Source: Nanobdellota archaeon (GTDB taxonomy: Archaea; Nanobdellota; Nanobdellia; Pacearchaeales; GW2011-AR1). Taken from it: a stretch of 49,663 bases of DNA. The DNA lies in assembly GCA_021818475.1 (NCBI GenBank), contig JAKADZ010000007.1, positions 1 to 49,663 of the forward strand, read 5' to 3'. The notes beneath the pieces were generated by a model. It was not told the DNA's origin, did no database searches, and saw only the letters and a program-made list of their open reading frames with translations. A program made the translations under genes and the position numbers. Below, one piece after another: positions 37,080 to 47,317 of this stretch (position 1 is its first letter; each line of letters opens with the position of its first letter).

Positions 37080-38447
37080 ATGAAATTTTTATTTGTAAGT
37101 AAACCATTAACCATGGAAAATCTTGGGATTATGTCTCTTTCTTCTGTAATAAAAAAATTAGGGCATGAGACTGGTCTGGCAATTACAACCGAAGATTTGG
37201 AGAAAAGAGTTGGGGAATTTAAACCGGATTTTATCGGGTATAGTATTATGACGGGAGACCATGAAATGTACGACGAAGTTAATTCCACCTTAAAATCAAA
37301 ATTTAATTTTTTTTCAATTGCAGGCGGTCCGCATCCTACTTTTTTCCCTGAATTTTTAAAGAATTCCAGTTTTGATGCAATTTGTCGCGGAGAAGGGGAA
37401 AAAGCAGTTCAGCAATTTTTAGAAGATCCTTCTTCTCACCGAATTTCTAACTTTTGGTTTAAAGATGAAAATGGGGAGATAGAAAAAAATCCTGTTCAGC
37501 AATTAACTGATCCATTGGATGAAATTCCTTTCCCCGACAGAGAATTAGTTTCTTCATGTGAAGAAGTCAGGAAAAGTCCGATAAAACATTTTATTGCTTC
37601 TAGAGGTTGTCCTTTTGATTGTGCATATTGCTTCAATAAATCTTATTCTCAGTTATACGAAGGAAAGGGAAAAAGAGTGCGTTTTAAATCAGTTGATAAC
37701 TTGATTCAGGAGATAAAAGAAGTGATAGAAAATTATCCGACTAGATTTGTTTACTTTCAGGATGATACTTTTACACTAAGTGAAGATTGGCTTAAAGAAT
37801 TTTCCGGGAAATATCCTTCTCAGATAAAGTTACCTTTTCATTGTCATGTCAGGGCAAATACTCTTACAGAAAATAAAGTTAATTACCTGAAGGAAGCAGG
37901 ATGCTACAGTGTGCATATTGCAGCAGAAGCAGGAAATGATGAATTAAGAAATAAAATTCTTAACAGGGGAATGACTAAGGAGCAGATAATTTCTGCCACA
38001 AAAATGTTAAGAAAACATAAAATCAAATTTATGCTTCAGAATATACTTGGTGTTCCTGAAGGAAATATTGATACTGATTTAGAAACTTTAGAATTAAATA
38101 TCTCTTGCAAACCAGATTACGCATGGGTATCTATCTTCCAGCCTTATCCCGGAACAAGGCTTGGGGAATTCTGCAGGCAAAAAGGATATTATACCGGAGA
38201 CTTCAAAGATTTGGGAAGTAATTTTTTTGATTCAAGCAAACTGAACTTTTCAGAAGAGTATAAATTGCAGTTAGCAAATTTGCAGAAATTATTTGCTATT
38301 ACGGTGGATAATCCCCGGTTATATTCTCTTGGATTATTACAATCTATGATAAATGTATCTGATGAATCTGTCAGGAAGGAATATCAGGAAGCATATAAAA
38401 AATTTAGAAAAATAGGGGACAGAAGACTTTACGGTTTTGATTTATAG
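37080..38447 (+). CDS. B12-binding-type radical SAM protein
   Basis: SIAGGPHPTFFPEFL and SRGCPFDCAYC. Confidence 0.92.
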   Translation: MKFLFVSKPLTMENLGIMSLSSVIKKLGHETGLAITTEDLEKRVGEFKPDFIGYSIMTGDHEMYDEVNSTLKSKFNFFSIAGGPHPTFFPEFLKNSSFDAICRGEGEKAVQQFLEDPSSHRISNFWFKDENGEIEKNPVQQLTDPLDEIPFPDRELVSSCEEVRKSPIKHFIASRGCPFDCAYCFNKSYSQLYEGKGKRVRFKSVDNLIQEIKEVIENYPTRFVYFQDDTFTLSEDWLKEFSGKYPSQIKLPFHCHVRANTLTENKVNYLKEAGCYSVHIAAEAGNDELRNKILNRGMTKEQIISATKMLRKHKIKFMLQNILGVPEGNIDTDLETLELNISCKPDYAWVSIFQPYPGTRLGEFCRQKGYYTGDFKDLGSNFFDSSKLNFSEEYKLQLANLQKLFAITVDNPRLYSLGLLQSMINVSDESVRKEYQEAYKKFRKIGDRRLYGFDL

Positions 38448-38456
38448 TCATATAAA

Positions 38457-39332
38457 ATGATTTCAATAGTAATCACCGCATTTAAAGAACCTAAAACAAT
38501 AGGTAAAGCAATAGAATCTTTTCTTAATCAAAATATCGGGGAGAAATATGAACTGATCGTCTCTGCTCCTGACAAGGAAACTCAGGAAATTTCTAAAAAA
38601 TACAAAAAAGTAAAGATATTCAAGGACCCAGGAAAGGGAAAAAGCTACGCATTAAATCTTTTGCTTAATAAACTGAAAGGAGAAATAATAATCTTAAGTG
38701 ACGGTGATGTTTATGTTTCTGAAAACTCAGTAAATGAAATTTTAAAAAAATTTGAAGATAAAAAAGTTGGATGCGTTACGGGGAGACCATTCCCTCTTGA
38801 AGATAAAAAAACTAAATATGGTTATTGGGCAAATTTTCTTTTTGATTCTGCAGATAAACTGAGAAAAAATTTAGAGGATAAAAATGAATTTTTGGAATGT
38901 TCAGGATATCTCTGGGCATTTAGAAAAGGAGTGATAAAAAATTTTCCTTCTGATGTGGCAGAGGATACAATCATACCTTATTTTTTTTATGAACGGGGAT
39001 ATCAGATAAGATATTCTGAAAAATCTTTGGTTTATGTAAAAAACGTAGATAATTGGAAAGACTGGATAAGTCAGAAAGTAAGAACAAGCCGGGCTCATGA
39101 AACCTTGGATAAATATGTTGATACCAAAAAAATTCCACGAACAAAAACTTTTTCAAATGAACTCGCTGGAATTTTTTCTATTCTTTCTTACCCAAAAAAT
39201 TTAAAGGAATTATTTTGGTCATTGGAACTCGCATTTGCAAGATTATACATGTGGGGGGTTGTTTTCTTTGAAGTATACATCAGGAAAAATTATCACAGAG
39301 ATAATTGGGAAAGGGTTGAAAGTACAAAATAA
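38457..39332 (+). CDS. Family 2-like glycosyltransferase
   Basis: ISIVITAFKEPKTIGKAIESFL, KGEIIILSDGDVYV. Confidence 0.88.
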   Translation: MISIVITAFKEPKTIGKAIESFLNQNIGEKYELIVSAPDKETQEISKKYKKVKIFKDPGKGKSYALNLLLNKLKGEIIILSDGDVYVSENSVNEILKKFEDKKVGCVTGRPFPLEDKKTKYGYWANFLFDSADKLRKNLEDKNEFLECSGYLWAFRKGVIKNFPSDVAEDTIIPYFFYERGYQIRYSEKSLVYVKNVDNWKDWISQKVRTSRAHETLDKYVDTKKIPRTKTFSNELAGIFSILSYPKNLKELFWSLELAFARLYMWGVVFFEVYIRKNYHRDNWERVESTK

Positions 39333-39389
39333 CTTCAATATGTATCAAAGATTGATAATCCTTTTAAATTATTATTTGCCCCTCTATTC

Positions 39390-40121
39390 ATGCATTTAAA
39401 AGAGACACAGGCAGTAATATTAGTTGGGGGATTAGGTACAAGATTGAAACCGTATACTGAAACAGTTCCAAAACCAATGATTGAAATTAATGAAAAACCT
39501 TTTTTAGAATATAAAATAGAACAAGTAAAAAAATTTGGAGTGGAAAATTTGGTTTTTTGTGTCGGTTATCTCGGAGAGAAGGTAGAGGAATATTTTGGTA
39601 ATGGAAAAAAATTTGGAGTAAATATTAATTATTCTTATGAAAAAGAACTGCTTGGAACTGCCGGAGCAGTAAAAAATGCTGAAAGATTGATTAATTCTGA
39701 CTTTTTTATAGTAATGAATGGAGATACTTATATCCCGATAAATCTCTCCGGATTAATTAACTTCCATTTCAGGAATACTTACCCTATTACAATGTCCGTT
39801 ACTCATGCAACAAATCCAAACGAGCAGGAGTTAATAAAAGTAGAAAATGGAATAGTTTCTCAATTTTTTAAACGCGGAACTTCTGAACATAAAAATTATC
39901 TTGAGGAGAATAATTCTCCTTTAATTAATGCAGGAGTATACGTTTTTGATAAAAATGTTTTATCTTCAATCCCAAGAAATAAAAAAGTTTCTCTGGAGCA
40001 GGAAATTTTTCCTCAATTTGTTGGGAAAATGAATTCATTTCATTACGAGGGGTATATGAAAGATTTGACAAATATTCAATTTTGCAGGGAATTGGAAAAA
40101 TATCTGCAGGAGAATAAATGA
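39390..40121 (+). CDS. hddC: HddC-like sugar-1-phosphate nucleotidyltransferase
   Basis: AVILVGGLGTRLKPYTETVPKPMIEINEKPFLEY; directly upstream of the HddA-like kinase. Confidence 0.75.
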   Translation: MHLKETQAVILVGGLGTRLKPYTETVPKPMIEINEKPFLEYKIEQVKKFGVENLVFCVGYLGEKVEEYFGNGKKFGVNINYSYEKELLGTAGAVKNAERLINSDFFIVMNGDTYIPINLSGLINFHFRNTYPITMSVTHATNPNEQELIKVENGIVSQFFKRGTSEHKNYLEENNSPLINAGVYVFDKNVLSSIPRNKKVSLEQEIFPQFVGKMNSFHYEGYMKDLTNIQFCRELEKYLQENK

Positions 40122-41128
40122 TATTGCGAAGTCGTGCTCCTGTCAGAATAACTTTCGCCGGGGGAGGAACTGACATCCCTCCTTACGATAAAGAATTCGG
40201 AGGATTATGTGTTGGGGCAACAATCGATAAATATGTTTATTCTTCTTTAATCCCAAGAGAAGATTCTGCAATTGAAATTAATTCCTGGGATTTAAGGTCA
40301 AAACAAACTTTCAAAAATCTGGAAGAAATGATTTACGACGGAAATGGAGATTTAATCAAAGCAGTGATAAAAAAGATGAATCCTCCTTTCGGATTTAATC
40401 TGTTTGTAAGAAGTGACGTGAGCCCTCATTCAGGGCTTGGAGCAAGTGCTTCTGCTGCAGCATCAATGATTGGCTCTTTTAATCATTTAAGAAAAGAAAA
40501 TAAACTCAATCGGTATCAAATTGCAGAGTTAGCTTATATAATAGAAAAAGAAGAGATAAAAAATATTGGCGGAAGACAGGACCAGTATGCTGCAGTTTTT
40601 GGGGGAATTAATTCTTATGAATTTAACGGAGAAGAGTTTGTTAGGGTAAACAAATTAGATATTAGGGAAGATTCTGTTTTTGAATTGCAGAAAAATTTAC
40701 TTTTGGTTTATGCGGGAAAACGTGAACAGTCTTCTGGGCAGGTTCATATTGAAGAATCACATAAAGAAGGTCTTGAAAAAATTGCAAGACTTCATGAAGT
40801 GAAAAAGGTTGCAGAAGAAATGCAGTTTATTTTAAGAGAAGGAAAATTAAGTGAGTTTGGAAGATTAATCAAACAAAGCTGGGAAAAGAAAGTGGAATAT
40901 AATCCAAACACAACAAATCGTCATATAAATTATCTGATTGATACCGCTTTAGATAATGGGGCTATTGGAGCAAGGCTTATGGGTGCAGGAGGGGGAGGGC
41001 ATCTTTTAGTTTATTGCAAATCCAATACTGAACAGATTGTTTCTCAGGAATTGGAGAAATCAGGAGCCAAAGTAATTCCATTCAGTTTTGATTTTACAGG
41101 ATTAAAGACGTGGGAGGTTCAGGAATAA
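40118..41128 (+). CDS. hddA: HddA-like GHMP sugar kinase (heptose-7-phosphate kinase family)
   Basis: LRSRAPVRITFAGGGTDIPPYDKEFGG, SPHSGLGASASAAASM. Confidence 0.8.
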   Translation: MILRSRAPVRITFAGGGTDIPPYDKEFGGLCVGATIDKYVYSSLIPREDSAIEINSWDLRSKQTFKNLEEMIYDGNGDLIKAVIKKMNPPFGFNLFVRSDVSPHSGLGASASAAASMIGSFNHLRKENKLNRYQIAELAYIIEKEEIKNIGGRQDQYAAVFGGINSYEFNGEEFVRVNKLDIREDSVFELQKNLLLVYAGKREQSSGQVHIEESHKEGLEKIARLHEVKKVAEEMQFILREGKLSEFGRLIKQSWEKKVEYNPNTTNRHINYLIDTALDNGAIGARLMGAGGGGHLLVYCKSNTEQIVSQELEKSGAKVIPFSFDFTGLKTWEVQE

Positions 41129-42081
41129 TGGAAAGAGAAAAAGTTTGGATTACAGGTGCATGTGGATTTATGGGACAGCATCTTACTGACTTTTTAATTG
41201 ATAAAGGATGCGAAGTCTTGTCAACGACTTATCATCCGACAACAAATATAAAAGAACTAAACAAAAGAGCAGTGATTATGGAATGCGATGTGCGTGATAA
41301 AAAAAGAGTATATTCAATAGTTGAATCTTTTGCTCCTTCTAAAATTTTTCATCTTGCTGCACAGAGTTATCCAACACTTTCCTGGGAAGATCCCTGGTAC
41401 ACATTAGAAACTAATGTAATTGGAACAACAAATATTTTTGAAGCAGTAAAAGCATTCACTCCGGAATGTAAAATTTTAAATGCGTGCACAAGTGCTGAAT
41501 ATGGATTTGTTTCTCCTGAGGAAGTTCCTGTAAGAGAAGACCACTCATTAAATCCTCTTCAGCCATATGGAGTTTCAAAATTAGCTCAGGAAAAATTAGC
41601 TTATCAATATTTCAAAAATTTTGGAGTTAAATCTGTTTCAGTTAGAATATTCAATACTACCGGCCCAAAAAAAGTAAATGATGTATGTTCTGATTTTACA
41701 AGAAGACTAATTGAGATAGAAAAAGGAATTAAACCCGAAAAAAAATTGCTAGTCGGAAATTTAAATACTCGGAGAGCAATAACCGATGTACGTGATGTAA
41801 TTGAAGCATTTGATTTGGCTTTGGATAAAGCAACTATAGGGGAAGTTTACAATTTAAGCGGAAGAAATGTTTACCGGATTGGAGCAATAGTTGATACACT
41901 AAAAGATTTGGTTCAATTTGATTTTGAAGTTAAACAAGATTCCGGATTAATTCGTCCTACAGATGAGCCAATAATTTATGGGGATAGTTCTAAATTTAAA
42001 AAAGAAACCTGTTGGGAGCCAAAAATTCCTCTTGAAAAAACTCTCGAAGACATGTTAAATTATTGGAGGGAGACCTTATGA
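41110..42081 (+). CDS. NAD-dependent epimerase/dehydratase (GDP-sugar 4,6-dehydratase or reductase-like)
   Basis: VWITGACGFMGQHL, HLAAQSYPTLSWEDPWYTLETNVIGT, PLQPYGVSKLAQEKL. Confidence 0.88.
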   Translation: MGGSGIMEREKVWITGACGFMGQHLTDFLIDKGCEVLSTTYHPTTNIKELNKRAVIMECDVRDKKRVYSIVESFAPSKIFHLAAQSYPTLSWEDPWYTLETNVIGTTNIFEAVKAFTPECKILNACTSAEYGFVSPEEVPVREDHSLNPLQPYGVSKLAQEKLAYQYFKNFGVKSVSVRIFNTTGPKKVNDVCSDFTRRLIEIEKGIKPEKKLLVGNLNTRRAITDVRDVIEAFDLALDKATIGEVYNLSGRNVYRIGAIVDTLKDLVQFDFEVKQDSGLIRPTDEPIIYGDSSKFKKETCWEPKIPLEKTLEDMLNYWRETL

Positions 42082-42614
42082 ATAAAGCAGTTTTTCTTGA
42101 CAGAGACGGGACAATCAATGAAAATGTTGGATATACCAGTAAAATTGAAGATCTGGAATTTATTGAATGGGCAGTTGAAGGAATGAAAAAATTTCAGTAT
42201 GCAGGTTATAAGTTAATAATTGTTACAAATCAGGCAGGGATTGCAAAAGGGAAATATGACGAAGAAGATTATTTTGTATTTAGAGACGAAATGCATAGAA
42301 GATTGAAGGATAATGGGATAACTATAACTGCAGAATATTTTTGTCCTCATCATAGCGATGGAATAATTGAAAGATACAAAGTTGATTGTGGTTGCAGAAA
42401 GCCAAAATCAGGAATGCTCGAGCAGGCTGCAAAAGATTTTGATCTGGATTTAAAAAAATGCTGGATGATTGGGGATATGCCTTCGGATATCCAAGCAGGA
42501 AAAAATGCAGGATGCAAAACAATTCAGGTTCTGACAGGAAAAGATAAAACTGAATCTATAGACGCTGATTTTATAGTGGATAATTTGTATAATGCATCTT
42601 ATTTTATGATATAA
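42063..42614 (+). CDS. gmhB: HAD-IIIA phosphatase, GmhB-like (heptose 1,7-bisphosphate phosphatase)
   Basis: AVFLDRDGTINENVGY, CPHH...DCGCRKPKSGM, MIGDMPSDIQAGKNAG. Confidence 0.87.
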   Translation: MEGDLMNKAVFLDRDGTINENVGYTSKIEDLEFIEWAVEGMKKFQYAGYKLIIVTNQAGIAKGKYDEEDYFVFRDEMHRRLKDNGITITAEYFCPHHSDGIIERYKVDCGCRKPKSGMLEQAAKDFDLDLKKCWMIGDMPSDIQAGKNAGCKTIQVLTGKDKTESIDADFIVDNLYNASYFMI

Positions 42615-42648
42615 TAACAAATAAAAACCTAAAATTAATGAATTAGTT

Positions 42649-44382
42649 ATGGAAGAAGTGAAAGGAGAAATAAAAGAGAATATTTCTGAAAAAGAGATAG
42701 AGAAAAGAAAATCAAAACTGAAAAAATTTTTCTTTGGTTGGGTGAAAGATAATTATGACAAAATTTTCATCGCAATTCTTGTTCTGGCTTTTGTAATAAG
42801 ACTTTGGATTTTTTTTAAGACATTAAATCAGCCTTTTTGGTGGGATGAAGCAGATTATATGTCTGCTGCTAAACGATGGGGTTTGGGTTTGAACATAAGA
42901 GATATATGGTATTACAGAAGAGGATTTCTTTGGCCTTTAATCGGGGCATTATCTTACGGAATCGGTTTTGGGGAAATAGGGATGAGATTCTTGGTTGTTT
43001 TGCTTTCAACAGGAATTGTTGCATTATCTTATTTTATCATTGCAAAAATGTTTGATAAAAGAATTGCTTTAATATCAGCAACTGCATTAAGCTTTTCATG
43101 GATATTATTATTTTTTACCGGAAGAGTTTTAACTGATATTCCGGCAGCATTTTTCTTACTTCTCTCGCTCTTTTTTTTCTGGAAAGGTTATGCTCTTAAG
43201 GAAGGAAATAAATTCTTATATCTCTTCGGGTTTTCTTTTGCATTGGCTGTTCTTACGAGAATGCAGTCCTTTATGCTTGCCCCTCCATTTTTGATTTATA
43301 TCTTGGTGAAAGAAAAATCAAAAATTTTTAAGAATAAACAATTATGGATTACTCTGGGAATCATGCTCCTTCTTCTTGTCCCTGAATTCATTTTGTACAC
43401 TATCCATTATGGTAATCCTGTTGATGATATAATTTCCCATTACCTTGGAATTGGACAGCAGGCAGCTCAGACCGGGAATGAGAGGGTATTTTCCATGGCA
43501 ATTTTCAACTATTTTGCAAATCTTCCTTATATGTTATCTACCCTGATATTTGTTCTCCTGCTTGTTGGTGTAATTTATTTCTTTTCAGATTTATTTTTAG
43601 GGTTTGACAAAGTTTCTAAGAATGAATCTCTTCAGACTAAGCTCTTTGTCTTAACCTGGATTCTCTCACTTTTCTTGATTATGGGTTATATCGGTTCTGT
43701 TTCATATGTAGAACAAAGATATATCACTGCAGCATTGCCATTCTTATTTCTTGTTGCAATTTATCCTCTGATAGCAATAGGGGACTTGTTGGCTAAACAT
43801 TTTAATATAAATAAAAAAATAATGCTTGGGTTAATTATTATTTTAACTATTGCAATTATGATTCCAAACATGTTTTTATCAAATAACCTGATTGTGCAGC
43901 AGGCAGATTCTTATTCCCAGATTAAACAGGTTGGGGAGATGATAAAAGCAGACTCAAATCCCGGAGATATAGTGATGTCTACTTCATTGCCTCAGATAAC
44001 TTATTATTCCGAAAGGTCTACTTATCCTTTTGATGTTCATAACGACAGCATAAATAAGGGAGATAAAAGCATTGCAAACTATTCCGACGGAGAATTGGGA
44101 TTCGAACAATTTTTGCAGAATAAAAAGCCAAAGTATCTTATGGCTTCCATATTTGAATCGGATCCGGACTGGATTCTGCAGAAGGGTACTATCCAAAGCG
44201 GAGATAATTATATCATAATGCCTTTCTTTAATTCTTCAATGTCTTACAATTCTCAGGGACAGATTACTTCTTTTGATATAAAAAATCAGGTTAAAAAAGG
44301 AAATATTACCCTCAATTTATTTTATCCCCAGAATCAGGGGCAGTTAGATGGAATTTTTGTTTACAAAGTTTCTTATTCTTAA
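42649..44382 (+). CDS. GT-C family membrane glycosyltransferase (PMT/ArnT-like)
   Basis: FWWDEADYMSAAKRWG, multi-TM region, LTDIPAAFFLLLSLFFFWKG. Confidence 0.88.
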   Translation: MEEVKGEIKENISEKEIEKRKSKLKKFFFGWVKDNYDKIFIAILVLAFVIRLWIFFKTLNQPFWWDEADYMSAAKRWGLGLNIRDIWYYRRGFLWPLIGALSYGIGFGEIGMRFLVVLLSTGIVALSYFIIAKMFDKRIALISATALSFSWILLFFTGRVLTDIPAAFFLLLSLFFFWKGYALKEGNKFLYLFGFSFALAVLTRMQSFMLAPPFLIYILVKEKSKIFKNKQLWITLGIMLLLLVPEFILYTIHYGNPVDDIISHYLGIGQQAAQTGNERVFSMAIFNYFANLPYMLSTLIFVLLLVGVIYFFSDLFLGFDKVSKNESLQTKLFVLTWILSLFLIMGYIGSVSYVEQRYITAALPFLFLVAIYPLIAIGDLLAKHFNINKKIMLGLIIILTIAIMIPNMFLSNNLIVQQADSYSQIKQVGEMIKADSNPGDIVMSTSLPQITYYSERSTYPFDVHNDSINKGDKSIANYSDGELGFEQFLQNKKPKYLMASIFESDPDWILQKGTIQSGDNYIIMPFFNSSMSYNSQGQITSFDIKNQVKKGNITLNLFYPQNQGQLDGIFVYKVSYS

Positions 44383-44909
44383 TCTTTTTTATATTCAAAA
44401 AGAAAAATTTTTGTGACTGTAAAAAAATTAACTTTCTTTTTCAGCTTAAAATTATCTTTTAGAATTTTCAAAATTTCTCCATAAGAAGTGATATGCTCTT
44501 TCGGAACTTCATCCTTCCCTACGAGTTTTCTTACTTTCCTTGAGATAAAATTGCCGGTAGGTATTGAAACAATAATTTGGAATGAGCTGCTCATTTTTTT
44601 AAAATTTTCAATTATCTTCATTATTTCTTCAGGGGGTATATGTTCAAAAACATCAAGGCAGAAAATTTTGTTTGGTTTTAATGTTCTGTAATCTTTAATG
44701 AAAGTTTTTTCTGGGTTTATATCATAACCGGTAATATTAAATTTTTTTAGTCTCTTTTCAAGCCATCCTGCTCCGCATCCAAAATCAAGGATTACATCTT
44801 CTTTCTTTAAGTTTGCAATCTTTATGGAGGAATTAATCTTCTTCCTGAAATAAGTTCTGGTTAAAAGATTCTTATTTTCATAAGTATTTTCTAAAAGATT
44901 ATTTTCCAT
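44379..44909 (-). CDS. SAM-dependent methyltransferase
   Basis: VILDFGCGAGWLEKRLKKFNITGYDINPE; CLDVFEHIPPEEI. Confidence 0.87.
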   Translation of the reverse strand: MENNLLENTYENKNLLTRTYFRKKINSSIKIANLKKEDVILDFGCGAGWLEKRLKKFNITGYDINPEKTFIKDYRTLKPNKIFCLDVFEHIPPEEIMKIIENFKKMSSSFQIIVSIPTGNFISRKVRKLVGKDEVPKEHITSYGEILKILKDNFKLKKKVNFFTVTKIFLFEYKKD

Positions 44910-45814
44910 TATTCAAAACCTCCATTTTGAATTTGTGATGAATTTCCTGTTCTGTCATTTTTCATCTCCACAAATATCTTGTGCAACTTTTCAACTTCCA
45001 AATTTTTTTTATTTCCTTCCTTATTAATTATATAAATTCCATTCATATCAGTACATTCTGAATTATACCCATGCATAGCTTTTGCAGCAGTTTTCCCCTG
45101 CCAATAATTTGGAAAAATCAAAACTCCGGGGTTTGCAAGGAAAACATATTCACCGTATTTTCTATCTTCAATTTTAATCCATTTTCCGTCTTTAGAATCA
45201 AAGTCAGGTTTTTTACCCCAGTATCGGGCAAATGTGGAATCAATCATGCATTCTTCTGTTTCCGGGACAGAAACTGTTTTTTTTATGTCAATCATCCCAT
45301 GATCTGAAAGGATTATATCAAATTTCATTTTTGATAAATTAATATCAACTTTTTTTATTGCAGAAATTATTTCCTTGCTTTTTGTTCCGTACTTGTGCCC
45401 GATTACGTCCAAGTCTCCGATATATTTGTATTTTATTCCTTTTATCTTATGAAATGGTTTTCTTACAGAGAACTCAAATTCACCTAATCTGTTTAAGGGG
45501 ATATTTCCTGTTCTGAAAAGGGCATATCCTTTCATAAATCTCGGGAGATTTATGAGGCAGTCTGCAGCAAGTCTTCCAATCTTTCCAAATCGGTCAAGAA
45601 AAGAAAAATATTTTATAAACTTTAATGAAGAATTTTCTTTTTTGTATAATAATGCTAATTTGTCTGACTTTCCGCTGAAAAAAGTTTCCATCCCCCCTTC
45701 AAATCCAAGGGGCATTTTTAATTCCCCCCACTGAAATTTTTTTGTTAGGGAAGACAAATAAGGAGCATATTGTAAATATTCCGGCTTGAATGCATCAATC
45801 ATTACTATTTTCAT
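44909..45814 (-). CDS. Alkaline-phosphatase superfamily protein (type I phosphodiesterase-like)
   Basis: MKIVMIDAFKPEYL, FDIILSDHGMIDIKK, AMHGYNSE. Confidence 0.72.
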   Translation of the reverse strand: MKIVMIDAFKPEYLQYAPYLSSLTKKFQWGELKMPLGFEGGMETFFSGKSDKLALLYKKENSSLKFIKYFSFLDRFGKIGRLAADCLINLPRFMKGYALFRTGNIPLNRLGEFEFSVRKPFHKIKGIKYKYIGDLDVIGHKYGTKSKEIISAIKKVDINLSKMKFDIILSDHGMIDIKKTVSVPETEECMIDSTFARYWGKKPDFDSKDGKWIKIEDRKYGEYVFLANPGVLIFPNYWQGKTAAKAMHGYNSECTDMNGIYIINKEGNKKNLEVEKLHKIFVEMKNDRTGNSSQIQNGGFE

Positions 45815-45841
45815 TTTTATAAAATAATTCTCAGATTTAAA

Positions 45842-47317
45842 TTACTTATCTAAATCTTCAAGATAGTATTTATTAACTGTAAATCTGAACGCGTTATCTA
45901 TTTCCAGGTCATATTTTCTCCTGTAATAAATAAGAAATATAAATGCATCAAATAAAAATATTGGTCCTCTCATTTTAATTCCTTCTAAAATTGCTTTTTT
46001 TATCTGATAATTTCTTACCTTATTCACAACTTTTTTTATTTCCTTTAATGAGGCATATTTTGTTTTTGAAACAGGGGTTGTAAACATTACATGAGAATCC
46101 TTAAATCCGCTTTTTTCTATTAAATTTTCTTTTTCGCAGATTTCTTTAATCTCTGTGGCGGGAAGCGGCATAAGTATGGGGAATAAGGTATAATCTGCAT
46201 TTATTCTTCTCGCCATTTCATAACTCTCATTCATTGTTTTTGCAGTGTCATATGGTGCCCCCACTATAAACTGCACTCTTAAATGCAATCTGTATTTCTT
46301 GATTATTTTTACCGCATCATAAATCTGCTGCTCACTCATAACTCTTTTGTAAAGTTCATTTCGTATCCGGTCATTTCCTGCTTCAACTCCCATACGCACC
46401 TCGTAACACCCCGCTTCCTTCATTGTTTTGATTATCTCATCACTGACTAAATTTGCCCTTACATTAACATTCCATTTTATTTTTTTGTCAAATCCTTTTT
46501 CGCGGAATTTTTTGCAGAACTCAAAAACAAATTCTTTATCAAGAATGAAAGTATCATCATAAAAAAATAAATATTTCATTCCTCTTTGAGAATACTGTTT
46601 AATCCTTAGTTCTATCTCCTTGATTATGCTGTCTGCACTCCTTATGCGGACATATTTTCCGTCTAATCTTTTTCTCAGTGCATGATTGCTGCAATAAGTG
46701 CAGTTGTAAGGACAACCCCTTGAACCCATTATGGGAAGATGATTATTATTTATCAGGAAATATTTATCCAGGTCATAATCTTCAAAATCGGGAAAAGGAA
46801 GAGAATCTAAATCTTCTATCAGTTTGTTATTTGGATTTTTTATTATTTTTTCCCCCTCTTTATACCATACTCCCTTGACATTTTTGCAGTTTAGATTTTT
46901 GTCAAGCAAATCTCTCAGGGGATATTCCCCCTCTCCGACACAGACAATATCTACCTGTTTATTCTGTATAACCTCTTCGGGGGAGAGTATTGCATGGACT
47001 CCTCCAAAAATTATTTTGATGTTATACTGGCTCTTAATAAATCTGGCCATTTTAAGAGCTTGTGAATAATCAAAACTCATTATAGAAAATCCTATCAAAT
47101 CCGGTTTGAATTTATCAATCCTTTTTTTAATATATTCTTTCCAGTCTTTTTTATGGAATATAAAATCCGCAATTTCTGCCTTGTGTTTCGTTTTTTCATT
47201 TACAAAAGCTTTTAACACTGCGAGAGCCATGCTGGGCATTAAAGCATATCCTTCGATATTTGGTTCAAGTAATAAAAGTTTCATCTTATTTGAATCTGAA
47301 AAAAGCCATTCCGGCAT
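45842..47317 (-). CDS. B12-binding-type radical SAM protein
   Basis: IIFGGVHAILSPEEVI and SRGCPYNCTYC. Confidence 0.92.
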   Translation of the reverse strand: MPEWLFSDSNKMKLLLLEPNIEGYALMPSMALAVLKAFVNEKTKHKAEIADFIFHKKDWKEYIKKRIDKFKPDLIGFSIMSFDYSQALKMARFIKSQYNIKIIFGGVHAILSPEEVIQNKQVDIVCVGEGEYPLRDLLDKNLNCKNVKGVWYKEGEKIIKNPNNKLIEDLDSLPFPDFEDYDLDKYFLINNNHLPIMGSRGCPYNCTYCSNHALRKRLDGKYVRIRSADSIIKEIELRIKQYSQRGMKYLFFYDDTFILDKEFVFEFCKKFREKGFDKKIKWNVNVRANLVSDEIIKTMKEAGCYEVRMGVEAGNDRIRNELYKRVMSEQQIYDAVKIIKKYRLHLRVQFIVGAPYDTAKTMNESYEMARRINADYTLFPILMPLPATEIKEICEKENLIEKSGFKDSHVMFTTPVSKTKYASLKEIKKVVNKVRNYQIKKAILEGIKMRGPIFLFDAFIFLIYYRRKYDLEIDNAFRFTVNKYYLEDLDK

